A stretch of DNA of 64,000 bases from the NCBI RefSeq assembly GCF_900608595.1, contig NZ_UWYY01000027.1, forward strand, positions 1 to 64,000, in the 5' to 3' direction. Under the pieces are notes generated by a model that saw only the letters and a program-made list of their open reading frames with translations, did not search any database and was not told the DNA's origin. The position numbers and the translations under genes are program-made. Source of the stretch: Promicromonospora panici (lineage in GTDB: Bacteria > Actinomycetota > Actinomycetes > Actinomycetales > Cellulomonadaceae). The stretch's first letter is position 1. The number at the start of each line of letters is the position of its first letter. Positions 25,773 through 33,756 of this stretch are shown piece by piece.

Positions 25773-25846
25773 TGCCCCCACCCGGATTCGAACCGGGACT
25801 GTGCCGGGTTTAAGCCGGCTGCCTCTGCCAGTTGGGCTATGGGGGC
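25773..25846 (-). tRNA. tRNA with anticodon UAA, class I shape (Leu by code)
   Basis: Read on the minus strand, acceptor arms GCCCCCA and TGGGGGC pair fully. The anticodon stem is GCCGG/CCGGC around CTTAAAC, giving anticodon UAA. The T arm is CCCGG-TTCGAAT-CCGGG. The variable loop is only 5 nt, although bacterial tRNA-Leu usually has a long variable arm. CCA is not encoded. The structure is clear; the amino acid identity (Leu, from UUA) is by anticodon only. Confidence 0.85.
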
Positions 25847-25930
25847 GCACCCCAGAGACTACCGAGGGCACATCGCCGGAGGAGTGTATTGGCACGACTG
25901 ACTTCGGCCCCTTGCACGGACCCTGACTAC

Positions 25931-26036
25931 GACTTCGGTCGGTTGCTTCGAGATCGGTCGGTTGATTGACCGATCTCGAAGCAACCGACCGAAGTCAGCA
26001 GCCACCACCAAGCAACCGACCGAAGTCAGCAGCCAC
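25931..26036. repeat. 29-bp perfect palindrome with an extra copy of its right arm
   Basis: Arms 25931-25959 and 25968-25996 are perfect complements around an 8-nt loop. A 27-nt part of the right arm plus following bases (25979-26005) is repeated at 26010-26036. It lies 30 bp from the NDH-2 stop and 84 bp past the tRNA. A terminator for NDH-2 is likely, and the second copy suggests duplication by slippage. Confidence 0.8.
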
Positions 26037-26065
26037 GGAGCGCCTAGTGCCAGTTGGTGCCCCGG

Positions 26066-27523
26066 TCAGGCCTTGGAGCCCGACTCCGCGCGCGCGGCGG
26101 ACGACTCCGCCTTCTGCTCAACCTTCACGCCTGCCGGCTTCGGCGGCACGGACGCGTTGCGGAACTCCTGGCGCGGGTCGTGCAGCGAGCCCAGCGAGAC
26201 CAGCTCGCGGCCCATGAGGAACTGACCGATCCAGCCGATCAGGATGCGGACCTTGCGGTTTCCGGTCGGCATCGCCATCACGTGGTAGCCGCGGTGGGCG
26301 ACCCAGGCGAGGAAACCCTTGAGCTTGATGAACCCGAACAGCTCGGCGACGCCCTTGTACAGGCCCAGCGACGCGACGACGCCCACGTTCTTGTGGTCGT
26401 AGTCGACGGCGGGCTTGTCCTTGTAGAGGGCCACGATGTTGTCGGCCAGGCGCACGGCCTCGCGGATCGCGTGCTGCGCGTTCGGCGGGCAGAACTTGCC
26501 GGGGTTGAGCACGTCGGGCACGGCGGCGCAGTCGCCCGCGGCCCAAGCGCCCTCGACGATCTCGCCGTCCTCCGTCGCGACCTGCAGCGTGGGGAGCACG
26601 ATGACGCGGCCCAGCTTGTCGGACGGGAGGTCGGACGCCTCCTTGATGACCGGATTCGCCTTGACCCCGGCGGTCCACACGATGGTCTCGGTGTCGAACT
26701 CGACGCCGGTCGACGTCACGACGTGCCCGTCGACGCAGGACGAGAGGAACGTGTTGAGGTGGAACTCGATGCCGCGCTTCTTCAGCTCGGCCAGGGCGTA
26801 CTCGCCCATCGGCTCGGTGACCTCGGGCAGGATGCGCCCCGCGCCCTCGATCATGACGAACCGCAGGTCGGACGGCTCGATCGTGTGGTACTGCCGCGTC
26901 GCGTAGCGCGCCATGTCCTCGATCTCGGCGAGGGCTTCGATGCCCGCGAACCCGCCACCGACGAAGGTGAACGTGAGCATCCGCTTACGCAGGTCGGCGT
27001 CCCACGTCGACGATGCGACGTCGAGCCGGTTGATGACGTGGTTCCGGACCGCGATGGCCTCTTCCACGTTCTTGAAGCCGATAGCCGCTTCCGCCAGGCC
27101 CGGGATGGGCAGCGTGCGCGACACCGAGCCGAGGCCGAGGACCAGCTGGTCGTACGTCACCTCGTACTCGTCGCCCTCCTCGGGCTGGATCTTCACGGCC
27201 TTGCGCCCGTGCTCGATCGTGGTGACCTTGCCCTGCAGCACGTCGATGCCCTTGAGAGCCTTGCGGTGCGGCGCGACGACGTCGCGGGCGTCGATCGAAC
27301 CCGCACCCGCCTCAGGCAGGAACGGCGCGTACGTCATGTACGGCCGCGGGTCGACGACGACGATGGCCGCGTCCCGCTTCTTCAGCTTCTTGCGAAGGCG
27401 TCGTGCCACGTAGAGGCCGACGGACCCGCCGCCGAGCACCACGATGCGCGGCACCTTCCGCGGGCGCGGCGTGCTCGCCGCGTCTGAGGCATGGCTGACC
27501 GAGGTCAGGTCGTTCTGAGGCAT
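26066..27523 (-). CDS. ndh: Type II NADH dehydrogenase (NDH-2), FAD-dependent
   Basis: The 485-residue protein starts at ATG 27523 (MPQNDLTS). The first dinucleotide fold is IVVLGGGSVGLYVARRL, the second TFTFVGGGFAGIEALAEIEDM, and the FAD site is AAGDCAAVPD. The layout is that of monotopic NDH-2 enzymes that pass electrons from NADH to menaquinone without pumping protons. No signal peptide. A C-terminal amphipathic part (GFLAWVAHRGYHVMAMPTGNRKVRILIGWIGQFLMGRELV) should anchor it to the membrane. Apparently monocistronic. Confidence 0.92.
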   Translation of the reverse strand: MPQNDLTSVSHASDAASTPRPRKVPRIVVLGGGSVGLYVARRLRKKLKKRDAAIVVVDPRPYMTYAPFLPEAGAGSIDARDVVAPHRKALKGIDVLQGKVTTIEHGRKAVKIQPEEGDEYEVTYDQLVLGLGSVSRTLPIPGLAEAAIGFKNVEEAIAVRNHVINRLDVASSTWDADLRKRMLTFTFVGGGFAGIEALAEIEDMARYATRQYHTIEPSDLRFVMIEGAGRILPEVTEPMGEYALAELKKRGIEFHLNTFLSSCVDGHVVTSTGVEFDTETIVWTAGVKANPVIKEASDLPSDKLGRVIVLPTLQVATEDGEIVEGAWAAGDCAAVPDVLNPGKFCPPNAQHAIREAVRLADNIVALYKDKPAVDYDHKNVGVVASLGLYKGVAELFGFIKLKGFLAWVAHRGYHVMAMPTGNRKVRILIGWIGQFLMGRELVSLGSLHDPRQEFRNASVPPKPAGVKVEQKAESSAARAESGSKA

Positions 27524-27640
27524 GATTCCCAGGGTACCGCGCGCATCGCATCCACATTGACACGACAAAGAGCGGCGTGTGCGTGAGGCGCACCACGCCG
27601 TCGTCGCCGCTGCAGAAACTTCCTCGGTTCTCTGGCACGC

Positions 27641-27689
27641 ACAACGGACCACCGCCCCCGGAGGTTCCCGGCGGACGGCAGTCCGTTGT
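27641..27689. terminator. Hairpin downstream of the HAAS gene
   Basis: ACAACGGAC and GTCCGTTGT form 9-bp perfect arms with a GC-rich inner stem. It begins 21 bp past the HAAS stop on the minus strand. Likely a terminator. Confidence 0.6.
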
Positions 27690-27709
27690 CAGCGGTCGAT
27701 CCGCGGCGG

Positions 27710-29032
27710 TCAGTCGGCCTCCGTGGCCTCGAGCGTCGGTTCAACGCCGCCCGACGCCGGACGGTCGCCCGGGCGCACCGTGTCCCCCGCCGGATCGTTC
27801 GCCGAGCGGTCGTGGCCGAGGCCCTCGTGCGCAGGCTCGTCGGACTCCTCGGCCCCCGAGCCGGCCACCGCGTCGTCGTCCTCGATCGCCGTCGGCGCCT
27901 TGAGGAACGGCCACGGCAGCTCCTGCGGCTGGACGCCGGTCGGCGGGAGCGGGTACTCCGTGCCCTCACCCTCGGAGTAGCCGCCCACCTCGTCGTCGCC
28001 CAGCCCGACCTGATCGGCGGGCACGGCGCTGAGCGGGTAGACGTTCCAGCGCGTACGGCCGTCGGACGCGAGCGCCGGCTGGAAGCTCCAGGAGCCCGGG
28101 ACGTCGGGCACCGACCAGGTGTCCCAGGTCGCGCCGGCGCCTATCGTGCGGATCGGCCGGCCCCGGTCGTCGAAGAGCTGGACGTCGCGGATCGGGTCGC
28201 CCGCTGCGTCGTAGGCGAAGATGTTGCTGACCTGCACGCCGTCGACCCAGACACCGTCGGTGCCTGCCCCGTCTCCCGCGTTCACCGTCGAGACCTGCGC
28301 GTTGCTGAAGCCTTCGGCCCACCCTGCGTCGAAGCCCGTGTAGTAGTCGGCCACGACCGGCCGGGCGCCGGCCTCGACCTGGGTCATCATCGGGATCGCG
28401 AGCAGGCCTGCCGCGACCGACGCCACCGCGACGACACGGGGGAACCATGCCCAGCGCGGGACCCACTTGCCTCGCCCCCACTGGATGCTCACGACGATCG
28501 CCGCGACCACGAGGACCCGGCCGTGGGTCGACTCCGGCCACAGCACGATGCCGGCCGGGGTGAAGGACACCAGGAGCACCTGCGCCACGACCCAGCCCCG
28601 CAGGATCCACCACGCCGGCACGAGCGACCGCACGAACTCCACGGCCGCCGCCCACCCCGGCGTGCTCGTCAGGGGCCGCCACGTGGCGCGCCACCGGTCG
28701 GACGCGACGGTCCAGGCCTCGCCGATCGCTCGGGCGGCCGCAGGTATCGGGCGCCGCGCCGGGGCCGCCGACGGCAGGCCCGCGGCCGCGCGCAGCTCGG
28801 CCGCGTACTCGTCGGCGGGCCCGAAGCGCGCCGTGAGGTCGAACACCTGGGTCCCCACGGCGTCGGCGGGCGCCTCCACGTCGTCCAGGACGGCCTCGGT
28901 GAGGTCCGCCTCGAGCCCGTCGGTGAGGTCGTCGGCCACGTCGGGTCCGAGGTCCTCCAGGTGCAGGCGCACCGCCTGTGCGTAGCCGCGCACGTGTGCG
29001 GACAGGGTGTCGGTGCTGGTGGTGGTGCTCAT
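27710..29032 (-). CDS. HAAS-domain membrane protein, partner of PadR
   Basis: The 440-residue protein starts at ATG 29032, overlapping the PadR stop by ATGA. Its first 70 residues (VRGYAQAVRLHLEDLGPDVADDLTDGLEADLTEAVLDDV) form the HAAS-type helical domain often paired with PadR regulators. At least three membrane helices lie at about 150-260, followed by a large extracellular domain and an acidic C-terminus. HAAS proteins are thought to relay a signal to PadR; the signal is unknown. The start is placed after in-frame codons that overlap the PadR gene. Confidence 0.8.
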   Translation of the reverse strand: MSTTTSTDTLSAHVRGYAQAVRLHLEDLGPDVADDLTDGLEADLTEAVLDDVEAPADAVGTQVFDLTARFGPADEYAAELRAAAGLPSAAPARRPIPAAARAIGEAWTVASDRWRATWRPLTSTPGWAAAVEFVRSLVPAWWILRGWVVAQVLLVSFTPAGIVLWPESTHGRVLVVAAIVVSIQWGRGKWVPRWAWFPRVVAVASVAAGLLAIPMMTQVEAGARPVVADYYTGFDAGWAEGFSNAQVSTVNAGDGAGTDGVWVDGVQVSNIFAYDAAGDPIRDVQLFDDRGRPIRTIGAGATWDTWSVPDVPGSWSFQPALASDGRTRWNVYPLSAVPADQVGLGDDEVGGYSEGEGTEYPLPPTGVQPQELPWPFLKAPTAIEDDDAVAGSGAEESDEPAHEGLGHDRSANDPAGDTVRPGDRPASGGVEPTLEATEAD

Positions 29033-29361
29033 CGAGCTGCCTCGTTCCTCTCGCCGAGAAGTCCGGCCATGGTGTCGGCGAACTCCTGCCACTCCTTGCG
29101 CTGGCTGTTCAGCGCCTCGCGTCCGTGCGGCGTGATGCCGTAGTACTTGCGGTGCGGGCCTTCTTCGGACGGCACCACGTAGCTCGTGAGCGAGCCGCTC
29201 GCGTAGAGGCGGCGCAACGTCCCGTAGACGGACGCCTCACCGGACTCGACGCCGCCGGCGCGCAGCCGCCGGACGATGTCGTACCCGTAGCCGTCCTCCT
29301 GCTCGACGACCGCGAGCACAGCGGCATCCAGCACTCCCTTGAGCAGCTGTGTAGTGTCCAC
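29029..29361 (-). CDS. PadR-family transcriptional regulator
   Basis: The 110-residue protein has the PadR winged helix: LKGVLDAAVLAVVEQEDGYGYDIVRRLRAGG...GEASVYGTLRRLYASGSLTSYVV, then RKYYGITPHGREAL. A TTG at 29382 also opens this frame, but it lies inside a perfect palindrome that looks like the operator. The GTG at 29361 is preferred. No clear ribosome site precedes it, so a leaderless message is possible. It is coupled to the HAAS gene by ATGA overlap. Confidence 0.88.
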   Translation of the reverse strand: MDTTQLLKGVLDAAVLAVVEQEDGYGYDIVRRLRAGGVESGEASVYGTLRRLYASGSLTSYVVPSEEGPHRKYYGITPHGREALNSQRKEWQEFADTMAGLLGERNEAAR

Positions 29362-29366
29362 GCACA

Positions 29367-29380
29367 GCACGGTACCGTGC
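29367..29380. promoter_or_regulatory. Perfect 14-bp palindrome, probable PadR operator
   Basis: GCACGGTACCGTGC is a perfect palindrome only 6 bp upstream of the GTG. PadR proteins bind short dyads that cover their own promoters, so autorepression is likely. Confidence 0.6.
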
Positions 29381-29412
29381 AATGCGTAATACCGCCATGA
29401 AACGCGCGGCGT

Positions 29413-29519
29413 GTCACCTCCGGCTCATGCCCTGCGGGTATGGCCTGAGCCTGCGGTTCCGCTTCGGGCGCGTGCCTCGTTCCTCGGCCGCACCCTGCGC
29501 GTCACCTCCGGCTCATGCC
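29413..29519. repeat. 19-bp direct repeat of the ppx 3' end
   Basis: GTCACCTCCGGCTCATGCC occurs at 29413-29431 and 29501-29519. The second copy contains the ppx stop codon. The 81-bp stretch between has no gene. It looks like a local duplication. Confidence 0.6.
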
Positions 29520-30463
29520 ATGGACAGCGCGATCCCGTCGAGGATGTCGTGCTCGCTCGTCACCACGCCGGTCAGGGACCCACCCGCCGCCTCGACGTCG
29601 GCCGCGACGCGCATGATCACCTCGGACCAGACCAGGGCGCCGGCCGCGATGACGTCGACCCGGCCCGGGTGCAGGAAGCCCATCGCCACCCGCTCGGCGC
29701 GGGGCGCCGCGAGCAGCGCCGCACAGGAGTCCAGCACGGTCGCGACCGGCAGCTCGGCCTGGTCAACGCGCTCGCGCCGGTATTCGGTGAGGCCCAGCGC
29801 GTGCGCGGTCACGGTGGTGATCGACCCGGCCAGGCCCACGAGGGTGGTGGTCTTCGCGAGCGGGACCACGCGGGCGGCGTCGTCCAGGTGGGCCCGCACG
29901 TCCGCGCGGGCCGCCTCGATCTCGGCGTCCGACGGCGGATCGCCGTGCAGGTGCCGTTCCGTCATCCGCACCGAGCCGACGTCCATCGACACGCTCGCGT
30001 CCACCGAACCCGTGCCGAGGACCAGCTCGGTGGACCCGCCGCCGAGATCGACCACGAGGAACGGACCCGCGTGCGCCTCCGCGACCGCGCCGGTGGCGCC
30101 GCGGAACGACAGCTGAGCCTCCTCGCCACCGCTGATCACCTCGACGTCGACGCCGAGCGCGGCCCGCACGCCGTCGAAGAACGCGTCCCGGTTCCGCGCG
30201 TCCCGCGTGGCCGACGTCGCCACGAAACGCACCTGCTGCGCTCCCGCGGCCTCGATCGCGGCCGCGTACTCGCGGGTCGCCACCAGTGTCCGCTCCAGCG
30301 CCTCGGGCGCGAGCTCACCGGTGCGGTCCACGCCCTGGCCCAGCCGCACCACCTCCATGCGGCGGTCGAGCTCGGTGAAGTTTCCGGCGGCGTCGACATC
30401 CGCGACGAGCAGGCGGATCGAGTTGGTGCCGCAGTCGATCGCGGCTACGCGAGAGGAAGTCAC
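29513..30463 (-). CDS. ppx: Exopolyphosphatase / guanosine pentaphosphate phosphatase (Ppx/GppA)
   Basis: The 316-residue protein starts at GTG 30463 (MTSSRVAAIDCGTNSIRLLVADV), where the actin-like phosphate-binding loop begins. A second nucleotide loop is LVVDLGGGSTELVLG. The acidic base region EEAQLSFRGATGAV is present. The length fits short actinobacterial Ppx proteins, which hydrolyse polyphosphate or pppGpp. It is downstream of DUF501 on the same strand, as in the conserved actinobacterial eno block, but a terminator-like palindrome stands between. Confidence 0.92.
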   Translation of the reverse strand: MTSSRVAAIDCGTNSIRLLVADVDAAGNFTELDRRMEVVRLGQGVDRTGELAPEALERTLVATREYAAAIEAAGAQQVRFVATSATRDARNRDAFFDGVRAALGVDVEVISGGEEAQLSFRGATGAVAEAHAGPFLVVDLGGGSTELVLGTGSVDASVSMDVGSVRMTERHLHGDPPSDAEIEAARADVRAHLDDAARVVPLAKTTTLVGLAGSITTVTAHALGLTEYRRERVDQAELPVATVLDSCAALLAAPRAERVAMGFLHPGRVDVIAAGALVWSEVIMRVAADVEAAGGSLTGVVTSEHDILDGIALSMA

Positions 30464-30533
30464 GCGAGGATTCTCCCAGGCGCTCGTGCTGCCCAAGGTC
30501 GGACGTGCCGCCTCGCGAGAAACCTCACGTCGT

Positions 30534-30590
30534 TGTGAGCGTGATCGTTGCGCCTACAACGGACACGTAGTCGCAACGGTCACGCTCACA
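30534..30590. repeat. Dispersed palindrome, TGTGAGCGTGATCGTTGCG family copy 2
   Basis: The 19-nt arms have one mismatch, and the loop shares CCTA...AACG...CGTAGT with copies at 11852 and 47846. It lies between DUF501 and ppx on the same strand, so it may end transcription from the eno side. Confidence 0.8.
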
Positions 30591-30608
30591 GCCAGGCGCG
30601 CCTGCAGC

Positions 30609-31109
30609 TCAGCAGGTGCAGCGGTCCGGGCGCCACATGTCCCTGGCCAGCTCGAGCGCCTCGTCACCGAGCGGGTTCACGCCAGGTCCGGCGGCGAGCG
30701 CGTGCGCGAAGAGCACGTGCAGGCACTTGACGCGCGTCGGCATGCCACCCGCGGAGATGCCGTCGATCTCGTCGACGTGGCCGATGGCCTCCCGCTGCGC
30801 GAGGTAGTGCTCGTGCGCCTTCCGGTACGCGGCGGCGAGCTCCTCGTCGGACTCGAGCCGCGCCGTCATCTCCCTCATCACGCCGTTCGCCTCGAGCGTC
30901 GACGCGGCGGCGGTAGCGCCCGGGTGGGTCAGGTAGAAGACGGTCGGGAACGGGGTGCCGTCGGGCAGGCGCGGCGCGGTGCGCACCACCGTCGGACGGC
31001 CGCACACACAGCGCGCCGCGATCCCCACGACGCCGCGCGGCTCGCGGCCGAGCTGCTCGGCCAGGACGCGCAGATCGTCGTCGGACACGGTTTCAGTCGC
31101 GGTGTTCAC
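30609..31109 (-). CDS. DUF501 family protein
   Basis: The 166-residue protein starts at GTG 31109. It carries RGVVGIAARCVCGRPTVVRTAPRLPDGTPFPTVFYLTHPG, then CLHVLFAHALAAGPGVNPLGDEAL, the DUF501 pattern. Cys residues at 34 and 36, at about 129, and two close to the C-terminus (CTC) hint at metal binding. Function is unknown. The family is almost always found between the FtsB-like gene and ppx in actinobacteria, as here. Confidence 0.9.
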   Translation of the reverse strand: MNTATETVSDDDLRVLAEQLGREPRGVVGIAARCVCGRPTVVRTAPRLPDGTPFPTVFYLTHPGATAAASTLEANGVMREMTARLESDEELAAAYRKAHEHYLAQREAIGHVDEIDGISAGGMPTRVKCLHVLFAHALAAGPGVNPLGDEALELARDMWRPDRCTC

Positions 31110-31156
31110 CCAACAATTGTCGCCCAGACCGAGGGCGCTGTCGGCAAGTGATGGAT

Positions 31157-32047
31157 CTACTCGCCGCCGCCCGCGATCCGCACCGAGTCCCACACGCTCT
31201 GGTACCAGGGGGTGTCCGTGTCCTCGGACGCGCCCGGCGACGGCTCGACCACGCCGGGCGCCGGCTCGTCCGGTTGCACGGAGTCCGTGTCGAGCGGCCG
31301 CCACACCTTGTCCCCCGGCATGACGAACCTGAGGCGCGAGCGAGCCTGCTCGATCACGTACGACGGGTCGTCCCAGCGGGTCAGCTCGGTCTCGAGCTCC
31401 GCCTTCTGCTCCTGCTGCTCGCTCAGCTCGGACCGCAGGTCCCGCAGCTCGGACTGCTGCGTCACGACGGCGCGCACCGTCGGCAGCAGCAGCACCACCG
31501 CGAGCAGCACCACCACCGACAGCACCATCGCGCGAACCGTCAGCACCTCCGGCAGCACGAGCCCGAAGCTGCCGCGCTTGCGGGCGGAGCGCGGCGGCGC
31601 GACGCTCGCGGTCGCCGTCGAGCGACGGCGTGGCTGCGTGGGCCGCTTCGCACCGCTGCCCGACGCCGGACGCGCGCTCCGTGGGGCGGCCGCGGCCGGA
31701 CGGGCGGGTGCGCTCCGGGGCGCGGCGGTACGACGGCTCGCCGACGACGGCGCGGCGGGCTTCCGGCCGGCCGCCTTCGTCGTCGCGCCCTTCGCGGACG
31801 CACCCTTGGCCGCCGAGGTTCTTGCCGACGCGCTCTTGGCCGGCGCCTTCTTTGCCGGCGTGCTCTTTGCCGACGAGCCCGCCGAACCGGACGGCTTCTT
31901 CGGCGCGGCCTTGCCCTTGCCGGACGGCGTCGTCCCCTTCGCGCCCGTGGAACCCGCCCCCGAACCCGCGCGCGAGGTCGACGACGGGCGCGCACCCGAG
32001 CCGCGCGCCGAACCCGAGGGCCGCGCCGGGCGCCGTGAGGAAGGCAT
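31157..32047 (-). CDS. FtsB/DivIC-like septum formation protein with long basic tail
   Basis: The 296-residue protein has one membrane helix (VRAMVLSVVVLLAVVLLLPTVRAVV, about 168-192). A coiled coil follows (LRDLRSELSEQQEQKAELETELTRW), then DPSYVIEQARSRLRFVMPGD, the FtsB/DivIC signature. The cytoplasmic N-terminus of about 165 residues is rich in Ser, Ala, Lys, Pro and Arg, resembling histone H1 tails, and is much longer than in classic FtsB. The outer part ends in an acidic Pro-rich stretch. Its place after eno supports a divisome role. Confidence 0.88.
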   Translation of the reverse strand: MPSSRRPARPSGSARGSGARPSSTSRAGSGAGSTGAKGTTPSGKGKAAPKKPSGSAGSSAKSTPAKKAPAKSASARTSAAKGASAKGATTKAAGRKPAAPSSASRRTAAPRSAPARPAAAAPRSARPASGSGAKRPTQPRRRSTATASVAPPRSARKRGSFGLVLPEVLTVRAMVLSVVVLLAVVLLLPTVRAVVTQQSELRDLRSELSEQQEQKAELETELTRWDDPSYVIEQARSRLRFVMPGDKVWRPLDTDSVQPDEPAPGVVEPSPGASEDTDTPWYQSVWDSVRIAGGGE

Positions 32048-32126
32048 GGGTTGATTGTGCCGATTCGGCGGGGCTTTGTACCGGCATTACCTCCGGCGCG
32101 CCGTGTGTCGAAACTGTGGAACGTGA

Positions 32127-32203
32127 AAGTCCGCCCCGACCACACGATCCGGCACGTGTTCCGCGTGAAACGCGTGCCGGATCGTGTGATCGAGGCGGAC
32201 CTT
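32127..32203. terminator. Long imperfect palindrome between eno and the ftsB-like gene
   Basis: Arms of about 36 nt with a few mismatches share GTCCGCC...CACACGATCCGGCACG and complement. It lies in the 218-bp gap of two co-directional genes. Probably a terminator or attenuator after eno. Confidence 0.72.
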
Positions 32204-32265
32204 CCAGCCACGCACCCGCTGGTCGAACGGTTGAGGCCCCCTCGACCAGCGGTGTCAGACGGAGA

Positions 32266-33546
32266 TCAGCCCTGGAAGCGCGGGAACGCCGACCGGCCGG
32301 CGTAGGTGCCTGCCTCGTCGAGCGCCTCTTCGATGCGCAGCAGCTGGTTGTACTTGGCGATGCGCTCGCCACGGGCGGTGGCGCCGGTCTTGATCTGGCC
32401 GGCGTTCGTCGCGACGGAGAGGTCCGCGATGGTGGTGTCCTCGGTCTCGCCGGAGCGGTGCGAGGTCATCGTGGTGAAGCCGTTGCGCTGGGCCAGCTCC
32501 ACGGCGTCGAGCGTCTCGGTGAGCGTGCCGATCTGGTTGAGCTTCACGAGCAGCGAGTTGGCCGCCTTGAGCTCGATGCCCTTGGCGAGACGCTCCGGGT
32601 TGGTGACGAACAGGTCGTCGCCCACGATCTGCACCTTGTCGCCGACCTTGCCCATGAGCCCGGACCAGGCCTCCCACTCGTCCTCGGACAGCGGGTCCTC
32701 GATCGAGACCAGCGGGTAGTCCGCGACGAGCTGCTCGTAGTACGCGACCATCTCGTCCGACGTCTTCTTGCCGCCCTCGAACGCGTACACGCCGTCGGAG
32801 AAGAACTCCGTGGCGGCCACGTCGAGCGCGAGCGCGACGTCGGTGCCCGCCTTGAGCCCCGCGCGCTCGATGGCGACGAGGATCAGGTCGAGCGCCTCAC
32901 GGTTGCTGGCGAGGTTCGGCGCGAAGCCGCCCTCGTCGCCCAGGCCAGTGCTCAGGCCCTTCTCCTTCAGCACGGACTTGAGGGCGTGGTACACCTCGGT
33001 GCCGGTGCGCAGCGCCTCCTTGAAGGTCGGCGCGCCGATCGGGGCGACCATGAACTCCTGGATGTCGACGTTCGAGTCCGCGTGGGACCCGCCGTTCAGG
33101 ATGTTCATCATCGGCACGGGCAGGACGTGCGCGTTCGGGCCGCCCACGTAACGGAACAGGTCCAGGCCGGAGCTCTTGGCGGCGGCCTTCGCGACGGCGA
33201 GCGACACGCCAAGGATCGCGTTCGCGCCCAGCTTGCCCTTGTTCGGGGTGCTGTCCAGGTCGAGGAGCGCCTGGTCGATGATGCGCTGCTCCTCGGCGTC
33301 ATACCCGACGAGCTCGGGGGCGATCTCGTCGTTGACGGCCGCGACCGCCTTCTCGACGCCCTTGCCCAGGTAACGGCTCTTGTCGCCGTCACGCAGCTCG
33401 ACGGCCTCGAACGCGCCGGTCGAGGCGCCGGACGGGACCGCCGCACGGGCGAAGGTGTCGTCGTCCAGGACGATCTCTACCTCCACGGTGGGGTTGCCGC
33501 GCGAGTCGAGGATCTCGCGTGCTCCAACGGCTTCGATGCTAGCCAC
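32266..33546 (-). CDS. eno: Enolase
   Basis: The 426-residue enzyme converts 2-phosphoglycerate to phosphoenolpyruvate in glycolysis. Signature stretches are AREILDSRGNPTVEVEI, SGASTGAFEAVELRDGD, GDDLFVTNPERL, LLVKLNQIGTLTETLDAV and TMTSHRSGETEDTTIADL. Metal ligands Asp and Glu of the barrel (in SIEDPLSEDEW and VGDDL) are present. Length and start are standard. It leads a block eno, ftsB-like, DUF501, ppx that is ordered as in other actinobacteria, though mazG and lpqU are not next to it. Confidence 0.97.
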   Translation of the reverse strand: MASIEAVGAREILDSRGNPTVEVEIVLDDDTFARAAVPSGASTGAFEAVELRDGDKSRYLGKGVEKAVAAVNDEIAPELVGYDAEEQRIIDQALLDLDSTPNKGKLGANAILGVSLAVAKAAAKSSGLDLFRYVGGPNAHVLPVPMMNILNGGSHADSNVDIQEFMVAPIGAPTFKEALRTGTEVYHALKSVLKEKGLSTGLGDEGGFAPNLASNREALDLILVAIERAGLKAGTDVALALDVAATEFFSDGVYAFEGGKKTSDEMVAYYEQLVADYPLVSIEDPLSEDEWEAWSGLMGKVGDKVQIVGDDLFVTNPERLAKGIELKAANSLLVKLNQIGTLTETLDAVELAQRNGFTTMTSHRSGETEDTTIADLSVATNAGQIKTGATARGERIAKYNQLLRIEEALDEAGTYAGRSAFPRFQG

Positions 33547-33658
33547 GGGGTCTCCTTCTAAGGATGTTGCTCGGAGGTTACGGCCCTCAGCCTAGAACGT
33601 CCCGCGACGGAGCGCGGAACCGTCCACCGCTGCCGCTTCCTGGGAGCCGTGACTGCAA

Positions 33659-33702
33659 TTCACAGGTCCGTCACAGGACCGGGACAGGGCCACCACAGAG
33701 CA
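33659..33702 (+). promoter_or_regulatory. Four 11-bp direct repeats upstream of the ABC permease gene
   Basis: Units TTCACAGGTCC, GTCACAGGACC, GGGACAGGGCC and ACCACAGAGCA follow with no gaps. An 11-bp period is typical of OmpR/PhoB-family response-regulator sites. A possible -10 (TAACGT, 33709-33714) follows, with no good -35, as expected for an activated promoter. No two-component genes are in the window. Confidence 0.6.
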
Positions 33703-33756
33703 CGGGCCTAACGTTCCAGCTCCCGCAGTCCCCCTCCGGACCCCAGGCAGGAGCCC

